Assembly: GCA_024195265.1 (NCBI GenBank) | Contig: JAJLRJ010000002.1 | Span: 14,099,867-14,163,866, forward strand | DNA: 64,000 bases | Direction: 5' to 3' | From: Dendrophyllia cribrosa | Taxonomy: Eukaryota > Cnidaria > Anthozoa > Scleractinia > Dendrophylliidae | Shown: in pieces, positions 32,279 through 45,646 of the stretch | How the letters are laid out: each line of letters begins with the position of its first letter | How positions within the stretch are numbered: the stretch's first letter is position 1 | Position numbers and translations under genes: made by a program | The notes under the pieces: model-generated | The model's database searches: none | The model's input: the letters and a program-made list of their open reading frames with translations, nothing else | What the model was told of the DNA's origin: nothing

Positions 32279-33400
32279 ATATATATCCCATTGTATCATG
32301 TTTCGTTCTAAAAAAAAACTGAATTAATTTTCTGCAATCCTGCACCTCACTCGAAAATATGACTAGCTCGATCGTGGTCTTCGCTTGATGCGCTTGGGAT
32401 CCAGGGATCGGAGCGATGAAATTCAGCGATATGATTGCTGAGCGATAAGGTAAGCATGTAATTGCAGTTTATGCTATACTTTCTATCAGTATTATAATAT
32501 TCCATGTATCAGGACCATTGTCGGGTAAGAACTTAAGCTTACTGTAAACTGAAATTTTTAGTTCACTATTTGGCAAAGGACATCGATCTGGATCGATGCG
32601 GCAAATGCGAAGAATCCGTTATAAAATAAACTTACTAAAGAAGGTTTAGATTCCCTCATTTTGCTTCCAACACGTGGAACACGGGATTGTCTAAAATCCT
32701 AGCCTGTCGATCAAGCTTGCATGCATGGGTGGGTAAACGTTTCTTGATTGCAGCTACAATATTTCTGAATGAAACAAGCAAGGCATGACGATGTGAACAA
32801 ACATACATGAATGAAGGTTTCTATTGTTCACTCAAAGACAAATGATCAATGACCATCAGAGGAGGCAAATTCAAAGGAATCTAAGGACTGTTGCTGAAAT
32901 GATCTTTTTGACCAAAGATGTGTCCATCTATTTTGTGATCATGAAAAAGTACAGCTCAGCAAAGTTCATTAAAAACTTTGGTTTTGAAAACCAATCATTT
33001 TTAGTTAAAAGATAAACAAAAGCGAGGCCAGGATATTTCTATTGAGCGAATGCACATGCACAATTGCCCACTCCAGAAACTATTAAAAATACCATAATAC
33101 TCTTTATAGTGCAGGTTTGGGTGGTGCTTGATGTAAAGCCTGATTTTTCCAATTTCTTTTGTTTTCAGCACGAACTGCACGTGCTATGCTTCAACTTCGT
33201 GGCAATTTGCATACGGTGCACATTTGTATACAAACACACAATGTTACGTCCTAGCGTTCCTACATGTACTCTGAATTCCATTGTGCCATTCTAACAAAGG
33301 AGACTTGAATAATTACACCCCGGTGAGGCTGAGCCTGCACATAAAAGATTATTATGGTATTTTTCGGAGTGGCCAATGAACAAGTTACACGACATTGTAT

Positions 33401-33787
33401 ATACCTGCCAACTTTTTCCGAGTGTCATAGGCGTGAGAATTTTTTCATAGGAGTGCCAAGATTTCCGAAGGTGACCCGACCAAATGCGAAGGAAACCCGA
33501 TCTATTCCGAAGATGTCCGAAGATGTTTAGAAGAATTCGGAAATTTAAATGGACCTCGGACCTCTGTAATTGTAACGTTCAGAACGATAAAAACCTACAA
33601 AAAAGTGCCATATTTTCATGAACGTAACTATATTTTAAATTGGATCATGCGATCAGTTAAGGCTCATAGCTCAAATCTGTAATTGGGCGTGAGAAATTGC
33701 TCCATAAGGCGTGAGTAGGCATGAGATCGGATTTTTGGACTCGCAGGTGTGAGACTCACGCCTAAGGCGTGAGACTTGGCAGGTCTA
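33401..33787. mobile_element. MITE with gcgtgag-rich ends
   Basis: Left end tacctgccaac and right end ttggcaggt are inverted; caggcgtgag/ctcacgcc motifs lie next to both. The interior repeats ccgaag/ttccgaa. Confidence 0.5.
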
Positions 33788-34089
33788 ATTGTATTGCTGT
33801 GTGATGCCCTTGGACTACCATTGCTTGAATCATACATGTAGTTAGTAGTGGGGACTAACTATGCTCAAATGTAAGCCTTATGAAATCATTGTTATTAGTC
33901 CCCTCTACTAACTACATGTATGATAAAATATTGGATTTTAATCAAGTTCATAAATTCATCGGTCTACTAATGTTTTTGTGAGCCGTTGCACAGGGTATTT
34001 TCTTTCTTTCCCATAGCTAGATTAAGACAGACACACACACAAACATCATGTCTCATAAAGTCTGATCATGTTGTGTATGGCCGGTATTC

Positions 34090-34233
34090 AGGCTTTTAGC
34101 CAGAAATTGAAAAGTGGGCGTCCTGAAGGTATTTCTCATCATAAATTTTTAAAGGATTAGGTGCAATTTTCATGAATTTCTTCAAAAAGTGGGCATCCAC
34201 AGGACGCCTGGACACCCTGCTGGCTAAAAGCTT
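34090..34233. mobile_element. small MITE with flanking 10-bp direct repeat
   Basis: gccggtattc occurs at 34080-34089 and 34234-34243, bracketing 144 bases whose ends ggcttttagccag and ctggctaaaagc are inverted. An 8-10 bp duplication would suit a hAT- or Mutator-like element. Confidence 0.5.
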
Positions 34234-36148
34234 GCCGGTATTCCTCTTCTCCAACTAATTAAATGTCAATAAAACATCAAGAAATGAAGGGTGAAGTATT
34301 GATCAACCTTTTTCCCTTATTTCCAGCTTAGTTGAATAGTCCTTCCTTGAAAAATTTCACATAACAGTGATAGAACCATTTGTGTATTTCCTGTCAAATT
34401 TCAACATTAATATGCATGAGGTGATAAGCCTTTTTATACTACAAGGAGATACTGTAATTGGTCTCAGATTTTATTTCCATTGCTGTGTAGAACTATAATT
34501 ACTCATGTGCTAAGCGGCACGAGGTAAGGTTTTGGCTCCGTTTTTCTCGTTATTATTTTTATTTTTTGTGTTACGATTTTGCATTCAAATTTATGCACGC
34601 ATATTTTAAAATGTCAATTCCTGTTTAGTTACTTCCAGCTACTCTCACTTCTGGTATTTCCAAAACAATCAATAGAAAACAACGTGGTTTGCAAGAACGA
34701 TGACTAAATGAAAGGAGTACTCTTCGCCATGTCAGACATCTTCTTATCATGTTTAAAATATACAACTGTATCCTAAAACTTTCTCACGCATGCGCATGAG
34801 TATAGGCTGCTAATGGAGCCTCTTGTTATCTGTTAAAAAGGACAATACATACCATTCTTTGTTCTGAATGTAAGGATTTTTACACAAACAGGCAAGGACT
34901 TGTACTGTCTCAGTTTTGTTAAGAGAAGCATGTGATTATATATTGACTCATGACTGTATTGTGTCTTTGTTTTTTCTTGCCCATAAAAATCTTCCAACAA
35001 AACTCAAACAAATATCAGCAAATATGCAAGATTACCATCCCAGACATAATTCAAGTGCTTTCCTTTTTTATGTATTCTATTATTTTGGCTTTAATTTGCA
35101 TAGATTTCAATATTAATGTGTATAGATTGGATAACTAGTGTGTAGGGTTATATGGTAATCTTTCCTTTGAATTTCCTTAATTTAATTGAACTTGGCTATC
35201 AACTTCAACTGTTTTGACTGGCTTTTATTCAATTTAAGTGATTTGTATCAACAAATCATAGTAACATTTTGGATTGGGTCTTTCAATTCTGCATCCCTCA
35301 ATCTCCTTTATAGGTCAACAAACTTTTCAAGGTTTTTTGTGCTACCACATTCTTATAGCAATGAAGCATCATTCAGTTCTATGTCATTGTTACCTATCAC
35401 CTACCTTCAGGTAACTGGACAAAATTTTCATTTTTGTTACCTGTCACCTAAGTTCGGCATTACTGAGTGAAATGTTATTAAACAATAACCTTTGTGTGCA
35501 CGCACTCACTTTTGCCAACTGTATTTTTTAATAGAATACACACTATATATCCATCCTAAAAGTTTACATGTGTGGACTTCAAAGATGCCTCTTTGGGCCA
35601 AAACCCTACAGGGGCAATTTTGTAATTTGCTGGGTCTTATTTAGGTATTTATAAATGGCAAAGTGAAGACCACGATAAAATTTCTACACAACCCCTTTAA
35701 ATGTATTACTAGTATAGATATATTAATTTTTTCTTCAGCCATTCTAAATTTTTCTTCAGTTGTTTACCTTGAGCCATTCTGATTAACTTTTTAGCCATTC
35801 AGCTGTTAACTATGGTAACCATTTGAAATGGCTCATGCAGTCATTGATCCGTTTGTCATCCATTCACTGGCTGTGCATTTTGCTGTTTGAATGGATATCT
35901 GTTAAAGTACATTTTCAGGCTTGCACTCACACTCTATTTACATGTATGTTCAGGAATACACTGCATGCTTAACTTACATGTATGGTGGGGCTGATCAAGA
36001 AGTACTCATCTCAGACGAGCAGACAAGTGGAAGTTTTTTGCCCTGGTTTTATTCTCCTAAGCCTCAGAGTAAAGTATGAAATAATTTCATACCTTTTTTA
36101 ATATATCGAAATAGATTACTCTAACATTAATTTTTTTCTAACACAGAC

Positions 36149-39046
36149 ATGGAGAAGAATCAAGAAGTGGATGAGCCGGTAAGCTCAGTTTATGTACCAG
36201 TTTTCCAAACAATGCATTAACACTTGACATACACAAGCTTTAACACACATTCATCTATTAATTAGTTCAGCATAGAAGAATTATTCAGATTGATTTCCTG
36301 TAAAATTCCACTTATAAACTCCCCCTGTTAATTAGGCTGTATACCTGTAAACAAAAAATTTATTCTGATTTTAAGCCCCACTGAGTTAATATCTACACAC
36401 TCTGAACACTGTACAACAACTTCAAATAGAAAATTAGGAATGTATATTGGCAATAGATGACAGAACAATAAGTTTATTAATATTTTGTTCAATCCTATTA
36501 AACTGTTCAATGATTTAGGCCCTATTTACATGGAAAGAGGATGATCCTAATGCTAGGATGATCCTAGAAGGTTCATTTGGTTTACATCCAAAAATGCGGC
36601 ACTAGGATGATCCTATTGCTGGCATCGTACCTCTCAGATAGGATTATCCAAGTGCTAGGATAATCCTAGCGTGCAACCATTCACACGAAACTGAACACAG
36701 AAAACATGTCGCGCTTACTAGGATTATCCTAACACTAGGATCATCCTCTTTCCGTGTAAATATAGGGCCTTACTAAATTGTACATCTGTTAATGGAACCC
36801 AGCATACAGAGCATCTCTATGCATTGGCTTAATGTTTCTTCTTCGTTGTAGTTCAATTTATCCTTTGTTTTTAGGTATGGTAATGTAAAATAATGAGTTA
36901 CAAAAAAGAAATTAAATTTGAACTGAGGATAAAATTGAACCACAACATTTATATGTTTAGTTAATCAACTATTTCTTGTCATATCATTTTGAAAGCTTTG
37001 TTTTTTATCCCACATATGGGTTTTCCTGATTTATAAGCCCACCCAAAACCCTTAATAAAGTTGTATAAGCCCAGGGCTTATAAGCGGAATTTGACAATAT
37101 GCTTTTAGTATAAATTTTCCTTATTTTATTTGCCCAATAATAAACTCAGGGCTGGAAATCAGTGATTGGTGGTTTTCCTTGCTGAATGAACTTATAATGT
37201 AGTTTTGTCTAATTATATTACTACGTTGGCCACTGCTTTGAACGTTTTGCTAGAATAATTAAAAATGTGACTTTTATTTGTGCTTGGGGATTTTTGCAGA
37301 CTGCCTGTTAAATTTAATTAATTTGATTACATTGTTTATTTGCTGTACTCGGACAAATATACTCCAAAATGCAGAAAACTCCTTTATTTCAATAAAAGGT
37401 GAAATAAGAACCCTGACAAAAGTTCAGTAAAAGTTTCCTTTTGTGAAGTCTCTGGGATTTATTTCCACTGTTTTAGTTTTCATGTGTTGCGTCTCCGACT
37501 CTAGTCTCCTACGCCACTGTTATTAGGGCTCGTCACGCAATGCTTAACCACATGCCTTTGCACGATTTAGCCAATCACAGCTTCGCTCCCATAGCCAGGA
37601 GCCAATCGCGCCAAAACCACTTGTCCAATCACAGCTCGTGTTTTATTGTTGATTACTTTTGTACCAGCAGTGCAAACAGGATATCGTCGCTCGACGAAGC
37701 TTTTGATTTGACTGCTTCAAAGTTTAAAATTCCTGATTACTTTAGTGGGGCGGGTGAGTTTACGCAGGAAACTTATCATAGTCTGATGCACAATTGGTTT
37801 TATTGAAAACAAAGGTCAATCGCTGATTGGTGCAATCACTAATTATCACGTGCAAACGCCACGAGCTCAAAACAAAGGGAAAGAAATGTGGTTCAAATTG
37901 AAGCAGCCGTTGGTGGGGTAGGAGCGTTGCGCGACGAGCCCTAATAATGGCTGCATAGGAGACTACTCCGACACGCACTGGTTTGAAATACCTGTGAACA
38001 TCATTCCTCAGTTTTCTGCTTTTATGAACACCTGCATGTATTCCCATCAATATTATTGTCTTTATTTTAATATTTCCATGTGTTTTTGAATATTTTCAGT
38101 TTGATTTACAATTCTTCACTTGAAGGTTCAAAGAATAATTGTATTAATCAAATAATGAGGGCTGGTTTCTCTTCAGCACTGAATAATCCAAGAACAAGGG
38201 AATAAAATCCATTAACACTGTTGTTGTCATACATGTACATATCATGTATAAGATATACAGTGTAGAAGATTTTGGAGGAGACTTACCTCAAATTTCTGTT
38301 TAGTGATGTCTTGCTTAAATATTGAGTTAAGAATGCATTTATTTTCTCAACAGCCTATTAAAACAGAAAAGAAAGGTGAAAAACAGAAAAGTGGTGGTGA
38401 GTAACAAACTTTATTTAGTTAATTATATTTATACACTGTATGTGTTTCTGATTTCTGCAAACACACAAATATTAAGCATATATGAGCCTCCATTTTGGTA
38501 CCTGTATTTCTAATGAAAGTGAGCTGACAACTGAGCTGCCATTAAGAAATGATGATGTCATGACTTGAATAATACTAATTACTATGTACATAAAAATAAA
38601 GAATCATCTTGTTGTTGTTTCTGTTGTTAATGTGTTGTTTCAATGATGCTGTAACCTAGCTTATGCCCTGTTAATCTGTTGGTCAGTGGCTCAGTTTCCT
38701 CCAGACCAAATGTAATTGCAGTCCAACCTATTTAATACTGACACCAAATGGACAGTATGGCGTATTATAGATGAAGTAAGAGTTATCATCGATTTTAGAT
38801 CTTTTGGACCAGTGAAACAGTCCATTGTAAAGAGCTGTTCATGTTATACAGGTGTCCGTAAGATTAGGTGTGACTATGTTGTTTTCTCCCTTTAGATGGA
38901 TCCAAACAATGCCAAAAGTTGCGTACAAAAATATCATCAATCATCATCAAGCTTGGAGAAACAGTTGGAAAGTATAACAGACTCGCCGCCGCCAATGATT
39001 TCGTCGAAATAAAAGAAGTTGAAAAACGAAAATTTCCCCTGGAAAG
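36149..39046 (+). CDS. three small exons of an unknown gene
   Basis: Exons 36149-36178 (MEKNQEVDEP, phase 0), 38354-38396 (PIKTEKKGEKQKSG, phase 1) and 38896-39046 (about 50 residues, starting DGSKQCQKLRTKISS and ending KRKFPLE, phase 2) join in one frame with clear GT/AG sites and T-rich acceptors. The N-terminal part is charged and likely disordered; the third exon looks helical. I do not recognise the family. The next exon was not found with confidence; the peptidase-like stretch at 39606-40343 may be its decayed remainder. Introns carry two MITEs. Confidence 0.5.
36518..36770. mobile_element. Harbinger-type MITE in intron 1 of the unknown gene
   Basis: Ends ggccctatttacatgg and (reverse complement) ggccctatatttacacgg, flanked by TTA (36515-36517 and 36771-36773). 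Interior repeats aggatgatccta. TWA duplication points to PIF/Harbinger. Confidence 0.7.
37503..37964. mobile_element. MITE with agtctcctacgcc ends
   Basis: The left 38 bases (agtctcctacgccactgtta, continuing ttagggctcgtcacgcaa) are repeated inverted at 37927-37964. The interior contains CCAATCA-type motifs. Open frames here (88 and 96 codons) are non-coding by-products. Confidence 0.65.
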
Positions 39047-39179
39047 GTAAAATTTGTAATGGAGATGGTAAACACACTATTTTCTGAAAAATAATAGCAG
39101 GTTTATATCAAGTCGAACTTTACAGTAAAGAGATGATGTGATGTCTCACTCAAAATCTTGTAAGACTCAGTTTCTTTAT

Positions 39180-39350
39180 TTATCTATGTACCAGTTTATT
39201 TATCTCCGTATTTTATTTGTAATGTGATTTCTTATTTATCTATTTATTTCTAAAAGCACCCGCCTCGATTAGCTTGATGCTACCTGCGGCTGCCTATAAT
39301 TTTGTATATAATTTATTTGTTTAATAAAATGATGATGATGATGGTGACCA
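39180..39350 (+). mobile_element. LINE 3' end (GAT-tailed)
   Basis: gatgctacctgcggctgcct, then ataattttgta and aataaaa(tgatga)n: the usual 3' untranslated end of CR1/L2-type LINE copies. No coding part remains. Confidence 0.5.
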
Positions 39351-39605
39351 AGTATATATAGGCTAGTAAATTGTCGAAATGACCAGTGAGTTTAATGGCT
39401 CTTTGAATATTTGAAAAAAAAAATTGAGGAAAGTGTTTCTGGAAGGCAAGACCCTGCATTCTAATAATCTTCTTTATACAATTCCTAAAAAGTTTTCAAA
39501 TATCCACACTTCCATAACAACACAAAGTAGTGTAGTGTAGTGTAGTGGCCTCAAACGTGGCCATTTTCCTAATTTTGCTATTATCTTTTCAAAGCATAAA
39601 TTAAT

Positions 39606-40343
39606 GGCGATGAAGATGCTGAGGTGACAGGTGACGAGAGCAGTGAAATGGTTAGCGGGAGCGATTCTGGAGACATTGTCCTGGATGCCCTTGCCAATAT
39701 AGGTGCAGCCCCGATGTTTACAGCGCCTGCAGAGGAATATAATTTTCCGGTTGGTGAAAGGCGCTACAATGGCCGAAACGGCAGTAACGCATGCAGTTTG
39801 ATTAGCATATTGACCGGTTACGCTTTAAGTGTGAGGAAGATCTCGCCCCACATTGCTTCTTACCTTTGTCAAGTACCGTTATTGATGTTGTTTGCGGCAA
39901 CCGGTGTACGACTTATGTCTGGATAGTTTAGCCTCAAGGTATCTATCCATTCAGAAAGCTGCCAGTGTATTAGAAATCTAGTTTGATATTGGCGTGGGAT
40001 ACATTTTGCCAGGACGACTGAAAGATCAAAATGAGCAGTACACTATTGGTGGTCAGTTACTGTACGAGAAGCTATCGTTCACTTCTCGTTCCTCTTTTGT
40101 CGGATGAATTATTTTGAACGAGAAAACCTCTTTGTTTTACATCACCAAGGGTTTCATAATGTGTGTCGACACCCATTCTCGTGACCCTAGCGGCCCGGGG
40201 TTAGACACAGCTGAAGTAAAGGACCTTGATGAATTTTGCAGAGCAGTTTGGAAACTTTTTGATCGGCGACTTTTAAATGTAAGAGCTTGGTTTCTTAAAA
40301 GCTACAACCGCACACAATGCTGTTGGAACAGTCCTGAGTGACA
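39606..40343 (+). pseudogene. decayed cysteine-peptidase-like coding stretch
   Basis: An open segment (39606-39926) has an acidic leader (GDEDAEVTGDESSE), then YNFPVGERRYNGRNGSNAC and SLISILTGYAL. After stops, the same strand reads FDIGVGYILPGRLK, YTIGGQLLYEKLSF, then GFIMCVDTHSRDPSGPG. The layout (N-A-C near the start, a D-x-H-S/P-R motif near the end) resembles the USP-like/C76-type peptidase domains found in some animal transposon-linked proteins. Several in-frame stops mean this copy is dead unless spliced in an unseen way. Family assignment is from pattern memory only. Confidence 0.4.
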
Positions 40344-40349
40344 TAGCTA

Positions 40350-41400
40350 CGACCGTGATAATTACTGCTTTTCCTCTCGGAGATCGCGAGAAAACAAAAC
40401 ACGTGAATCGACAGACATTCAAGACATTATTAAGTAAAGAGACAAAGTGTTTGAGGGGGTTGTTGAGTATTTGAAACGAATACAGAGATAATGCAAACCT
40501 TTTGCGTGTGTCGCAACAGGTTTTTTACAGGGTTGTAGCCTCTCGTATAGAGTCGTTAGTGTATTAGCGATATACTTGCAAGGGCGTATGTTTCGTAAAT
40601 GGATTTAAGAAGCATATGTAGGTATTCGGTCTACTTGCTTGAAGCTATGCATTATATCAGAAGCTTACAGTATATGTTATGAGCTACTGATTATATAAAT
40701 AATGTAATTTTGCTATTGCTTTGGTTTTGCATTGCTAGGCTTTGTAATTGGCCCCAAAAAATGTCGCGCCACTTTCTCAACCAATCAAAAGTATTTTTAT
40801 GTTGTGTGTTGATCCTTACTGTAAATATGAAAAGTGCCCTTTACTGGCGCAAGGGTTCGAAAGCTTCACAAGAACTGGAAAAGTGATCCTTTAGGAGTTT
40901 AACGAAGCATAGGGTTTATTATCCCGTATCTTAGAAACAGGTTAATAATGTGAAGTAGTCTTCTCGTTTGCGTACTTAGGTACCTCGGCAACAGCTCATA
41001 TAGTTATAAAATGGCTTTCTTGGCAAACAGTTGTTTGCCTTTCGTAGTGAATAAAGTGAAGTGGCAAATGTAATACTTATAATAAAGACACTGTCAAAAC
41101 TTGTCTTTCTTTCTTTCTTGACTCCGGAGATCAAATGTTACTGTAATTAGTATTATGGTTAAAGTGACTGTTTGACACTTTGCGCACTGCCTGCCCATCT
41201 CTTTTCATTTCTCGGTAAAAGACGACAGGCTTAATTTCGAGGACGATTGAAACGGATTATAGATACGGATGTCAAACGGAATTTATTCTTTCGATTCAAA
41301 GCATAAATAGCCAACGTACTTTGAGCCTTCACAGGTTTACTTTCTAATGAAACCGTTCTGACCAACACGTGGTTGTTAAAAATTTCACTGGTTCAGCCCT
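40350..41400. other. no gene recognised
   Basis: AT-rich DNA; 40705-40800 is a partial copy of the CCAATCA-rich MITE family seen at 4985-5264. A poly-C run lies at 41411-41435. Confidence 0.4.
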
Positions 41401-41745
41401 GAAACCTATACCCCCCCCCCCCCCCCCCCCCCCCCGCCACCACCACCTTGCGTTAAGTTGTTGACCTCAATTTTCATTTATTTAATACTAGAGTCGATAA
41501 AACGGGGTCGATTTTACTAATTTAGCCGGTTAACCTCTTGACCTTAAACCTTGCCTGAGGATATTGACCCCAATTACCCGATATTGACCTTCATTACATG
41601 AAATCAGGTTAAAGCATGGATTTAGTGCGGGGCGAGTTTAATATTCAGCTCAGCTCGTTTTACCGACTCTAGTATTAAATAAATGAAAATTGGGGTCAAT
41701 ATCCTAAGGCAAGGTGGAGGGTGTATATGTTAACCGGCTGAACTA

Positions 41746-42019
41746 CAACCCTGGCCAATACTTCTTGGGACACTCACTGAAATTACACGCAAAAATACGC
41801 TTCCCTGATATATTTTTATCCTACTATTCAGAATGCTTGTGAATGTCGTTATCACATGCCATTTCAGTCCTCCCCCCTCCCCACAGCAATGTTGATTGCC
41901 GTGAAAACAATTTGTTACCCGTGAGGTCAACATTGCACTGGGGAGGGGGGAGGAGGAGGGGGAATGCTTAAAATTGCAGAGTTACTTCGTAAGTGTCCCA
42001 AGAGTATTGGCCAGGGTTG
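41746..42019. mobile_element. TA-flanked MITE beside the satellite
   Basis: Ends caaccctggccaatactt and its inverted copy (aagagtattggccagggttg) with TA at 41744-41745 and 42020-42021. Inner arms cctcccccctccccac/ggggaggggggagg form a second inverted pair. It interrupts a repeat related to the satellite flanks. Confidence 0.7.
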
Positions 42020-42364
42020 TAGTAAAATCGACCCCGTTTTACCCACTCTAGTATAAAATAAGGTGGAGAGGTATAGGTTTCACGGCTGAACTTCTGAAAT
42101 CGACGATAAGATTTTAGTTTGTAAGGAGTATTGTTCCCATAAATTTTGCTCAGAAACGCGGTTGAAATTGCATATCTATCTTTCTGTACAGCCAAACGCC
42201 ACTTCCATGGATAACAATGATGATTTTTCAAACAATATCATACCCTCCTGACGATCACCTGACAACAAGAAATCACGAAACCTCGTGGAGTAGTAATAAT
42301 GGCAGGGAAGCCTATCCCATGGTGCAATGCTACGATGGTGGAATATTAGTTTATCAAGAGTAGC

Positions 42365-45277
42365 GAACACGGCTGAAAAACGGGGTTCATTTGACAAGTT
42401 CGTCTTAGTAAGCTACATACCCCATCCACGGACATCTACTTTTCCCCCCAATTTTAGTTTATTTGAACGCGGCTGAAAAACGGGGTAAATTTCGTAAGTT
42501 CGTCTTAGTAAGCTATATAACACATCCATGGACATCCACTCTTCACCCCAATTTTAGTTTATTTGAACGCGGCTAAAAAACGGGGTTAATTTCGTAAGTT
42601 CGTCTTAGTAAGCTATATACCCCATCCACGGACATCCACCCTTCACCCCAATTTTAGATTATTTGACCATGGCTGAAAAACGGGGTTAATTTCGTAAGTT
42701 CGTCTTAGTAAGCTATATACCCCATCCACGGACATCCTCTCTGCACCCCAATTTTAGTTTATTTGAACGCGGCTGAAAAACGGGGTAAATTTCGTAAGTT
42801 CGTTTTAGTAAGATATATACCCCATCCACGGACATCCACTCTTCACCCCAAATGTAGTTTATTTGGACACGGCTGAAAAACGGAGTTCATTTGCTGAGTT
42901 CGTCTTAGTACGCTAAATACCCCATCTACGGACATCCACTCTTCACCCCAATTTTAGTTTATTTGACCACGGCTGAAAAACGGGGTTCATTTCGTAAGTT
43001 CGTCTTAGTAAGCTATATATCACATCCGCGGACATCCACTCTTCACCCCAATTTTAGTTTATTTGAACGCGGCTGAAAAACGGGGTTAATTTCGTAAGTT
43101 CGTCTTAGTAAGCTATATACCCCATCCACGGACATCCACTCTTCACCCCAAATTTAAATTATTTGACCATGGCTGAAAAACGGGGTTAATTTCGTAAGTT
43201 CGTCTTAGTAAGCCACATACCCCATCCACGGACATCCACTCTTCACCCCAATTTTAGTTTATTTGAACGCGGCTGAAAAACGGGGTTCATTTGCTGAGTT
43301 CGTCTTAGTAAGCTATATACCCCATCTACGGACATCCACTCTTCACCCCAAATTTATTTTATTTTACCACGCTGAAAAACGGGGTTCATTTGCTGAGTTC
43401 GTCTTAGTAAGCTATATACCCCATCTACGGACATCCACTCTTCACCCCAATTTTAGATTATTTGACCATGGATGAAAAACGGGGTTAATTTCGTAAGTTC
43501 GTCTTAGTAAGCTATATACCCCATCCACGGACATCCTCTCTGCACCCCAATTTTAGTTTATTTGAACGCGGCTGAAAAACGGGGTAAATTTCGTAAGTTC
43601 GTTTTAGTAAGATATATACCCCATCCACGGACATCCACTCTTCACCACAAATGTAGTTTATTTGGACACGGCTGAAAAACGGGGTTCATTTGCTGAGTTC
43701 GTCTTAGTACGCTAAATACCCCATCTACGGACATCCACTCTTCACCCCAATTTTAGTTTATTTGACCACGGCTGAAAAACGGGGTTCATTTCGTAAGTTC
43801 GTCTTAGTAAGCTATATATCACATCCACTCTTCACCCCAATTTTAGTCTATTTGAACGCGGCTGAAAAACGGGGTTAATTTCGTAAGTTCGTCTTAGTAA
43901 GCTATATACCCCATCTACGGACATCCACTCTTCACCCCAAATTTAGTTTATTTGAACGCGGCTGAAAAACGGGGTTAATTTCGTAAGTTCGTCTTAGTAA
44001 GCTATATACCCCATCCACGGACATCCACTCTTCACCCCAAATTTAAATTATTTGACCATGGCTGAAAAACGGGGTTAATTTCGTAAGTTCGTCTTAGTAA
44101 GCTACATACCCCATCCACGGACATCCACTCTTCACCCCAATTTTAGTTTATTTGAACGCGGCTGAAAAACGGGGTTAATTTCGTAAGTTCGTCTTAGTAA
44201 GCTATATACCCCATCCACGGACAATCCACTCTTCACCCCAAATTTAGTTTATTTTACCACGCTGAAAAACGGGGTTCATTTGCTGAGTTCGTCTTAGTAA
44301 GCTATATACCCCATCCACGGACATCCACTCTTCACCCCAATTTTAGATTATTTGACCATGGCTGAAAAACGGGGTTAATTTCGTAAGTTCGTCTTAGTAA
44401 GCTATATACCCCATCCACGGACATCCTCTCTGCACCCCAATTTTAGTTTATTTGAACGCGGCTGAAAAACGGGGTAAATTTCGTAAGTTCGTTTTAGTAA
44501 GATATATACCCCATCCACGGACATCCACTCTTCACCCCAAATGTAGTTTATTTGGACACGGCTGAAAAACGGGGTTCATTTGCTGAGTTCGTCTTAGTAC
44601 GCTAAATACCCCATCTACGGACATCCACTCTTCCCCCCAATTTTAGTTTATTTGACCACGGCTGAAAAACGGGGTTCATTTCGTAAGTTCGTCTTAGTAA
44701 GCTATATATCACATCCACGGACATCCACTCTTCACCCCAATTTTAGTTTATTTGAACGCGGCTAAAAAACGGGGTTAATTTCGTAAGTTCGTCTTAGTAA
44801 GCTATATACCCCATCCACGGACATCCACTCTTCACCCCAATTTTAGATTATTTGACCATGGCTGAAAAACGGGGTTCATTTGCTGAGTTCGTCTTAGTAA
44901 GCTATATACCCCATCCACGGACATCCTCTCTGCACCCTATTTTTAGTTTATTTGAACGCGGCTGAAAAACGGAGTAAATTTCGTAAGTTCGTCTTAGTAA
45001 ACTATATATCACATCCATGGACATCCACTCTTCACCCCAATTTTAGTTTATTTGAACGCGGCTAAAAAACGGGGTTAATTTCGTAAGTTCGTCTTAGTAA
45101 GCTATATACCCCATCCACGGACATCCACTCTTCACCCCAATTTTAGATTATTTGACCATGGCTGAAAAACGGGGTTCATTTGCTGAGTTCGTCTTAGTAA
45201 GCTATATACCCCATCCACGGACATCCTCTCTGCACCCTATTTTTAGTTTATTTGAACGTGGCTGAAAAACGGGGTTA
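42365..45277. repeat. 100-bp satellite array, about 29 monomers
   Basis: The monomer begins gaacgcggctgaaaaacggg and includes cgtaagttcgtcttagtaag, catccacggacatcc and accccaattttag. Monomer variants are recognisable at their first bases (gaacgc, gaccat, ggacac, gaccac, taccac) and by ttcatttgctgag or cctctctgc substitutions. The ggacac type recurs at 42864, 43663 and 44551, so a block of 8-9 monomers has itself been duplicated. One monomer near 43830 lacks 12 bases. Flanks (41440-41720, 45283-45510) are related inverted-repeat DNA with cgaccccgttttac and tctagtattaaataaatga. Confidence 0.9.
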
Positions 45278-45534
45278 ACATCCTAAGGCAAGGTGAGGAG
45301 TGTATATTTTAACCAGCTGAACAAGTAAAATCGACCCCATTTTACCCCCTCTAGTATTGAATAAATGAAAATGGGGTCAACATTGTAAGGTGAGGTTGAG
45401 GGTTTTTAGGTTAACGGGCTAAATTAGTAAATTCGCCCCCCCCCCCCCCCCCCCCCCCCCCCGTTTTACACACTTTAGTATTGAATAAATGAAAATCGGG
45501 GTCAGTATAAGTCTTATTATGATAATTTTACTTT

Positions 45535-45646
45535 ATTTTAATTAGCTTCCTTTTAGTGTCCCCAATTAGTACTGTAATGTTCTAGAATTTTATGACACTT
45601 AAATAAAGGTTTCATCATCACCATCATCATCATCATCATCATCATA
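45535..45646 (+). mobile_element. LINE 3' end with (ATC)n tail
   Basis: ttcctttt, gtccccaattagtactgtaa, and aataaaggtttcatcatc lead into repeated cat/atc: a typical CR1/L2-type 3' end. Confidence 0.45.

Larger units (their letters stand above)
30190..36140. other. long stretch without recognised gene; scattered MITEs
   Basis: Between ephrin gene 2 and the unknown gene at 36149 I find only inverted-repeat elements (listed separately) and AT-rich DNA. A sequence cagcggtccgga repeated and inverted at 30930-31030 is probably another short MITE. The upstream side of ephrin gene 2 (promoter) must lie just right of 30140 but shows no clear motif. Confidence 0.4.

Noticed and set aside
37540..38050. 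Two open frames of 88 and 96 codons
   Set aside because: They lie mostly inside a MITE and have no recognisable composition.
43263..43475. 70-codon frame with two 33-residue repeats (AEKRGSFAEFVLVSYIPHL)
   Set aside because: The satellite unit is 100 bp, so a frame cannot persist over three units; the frame exists only where a 1-base deletion occurs.
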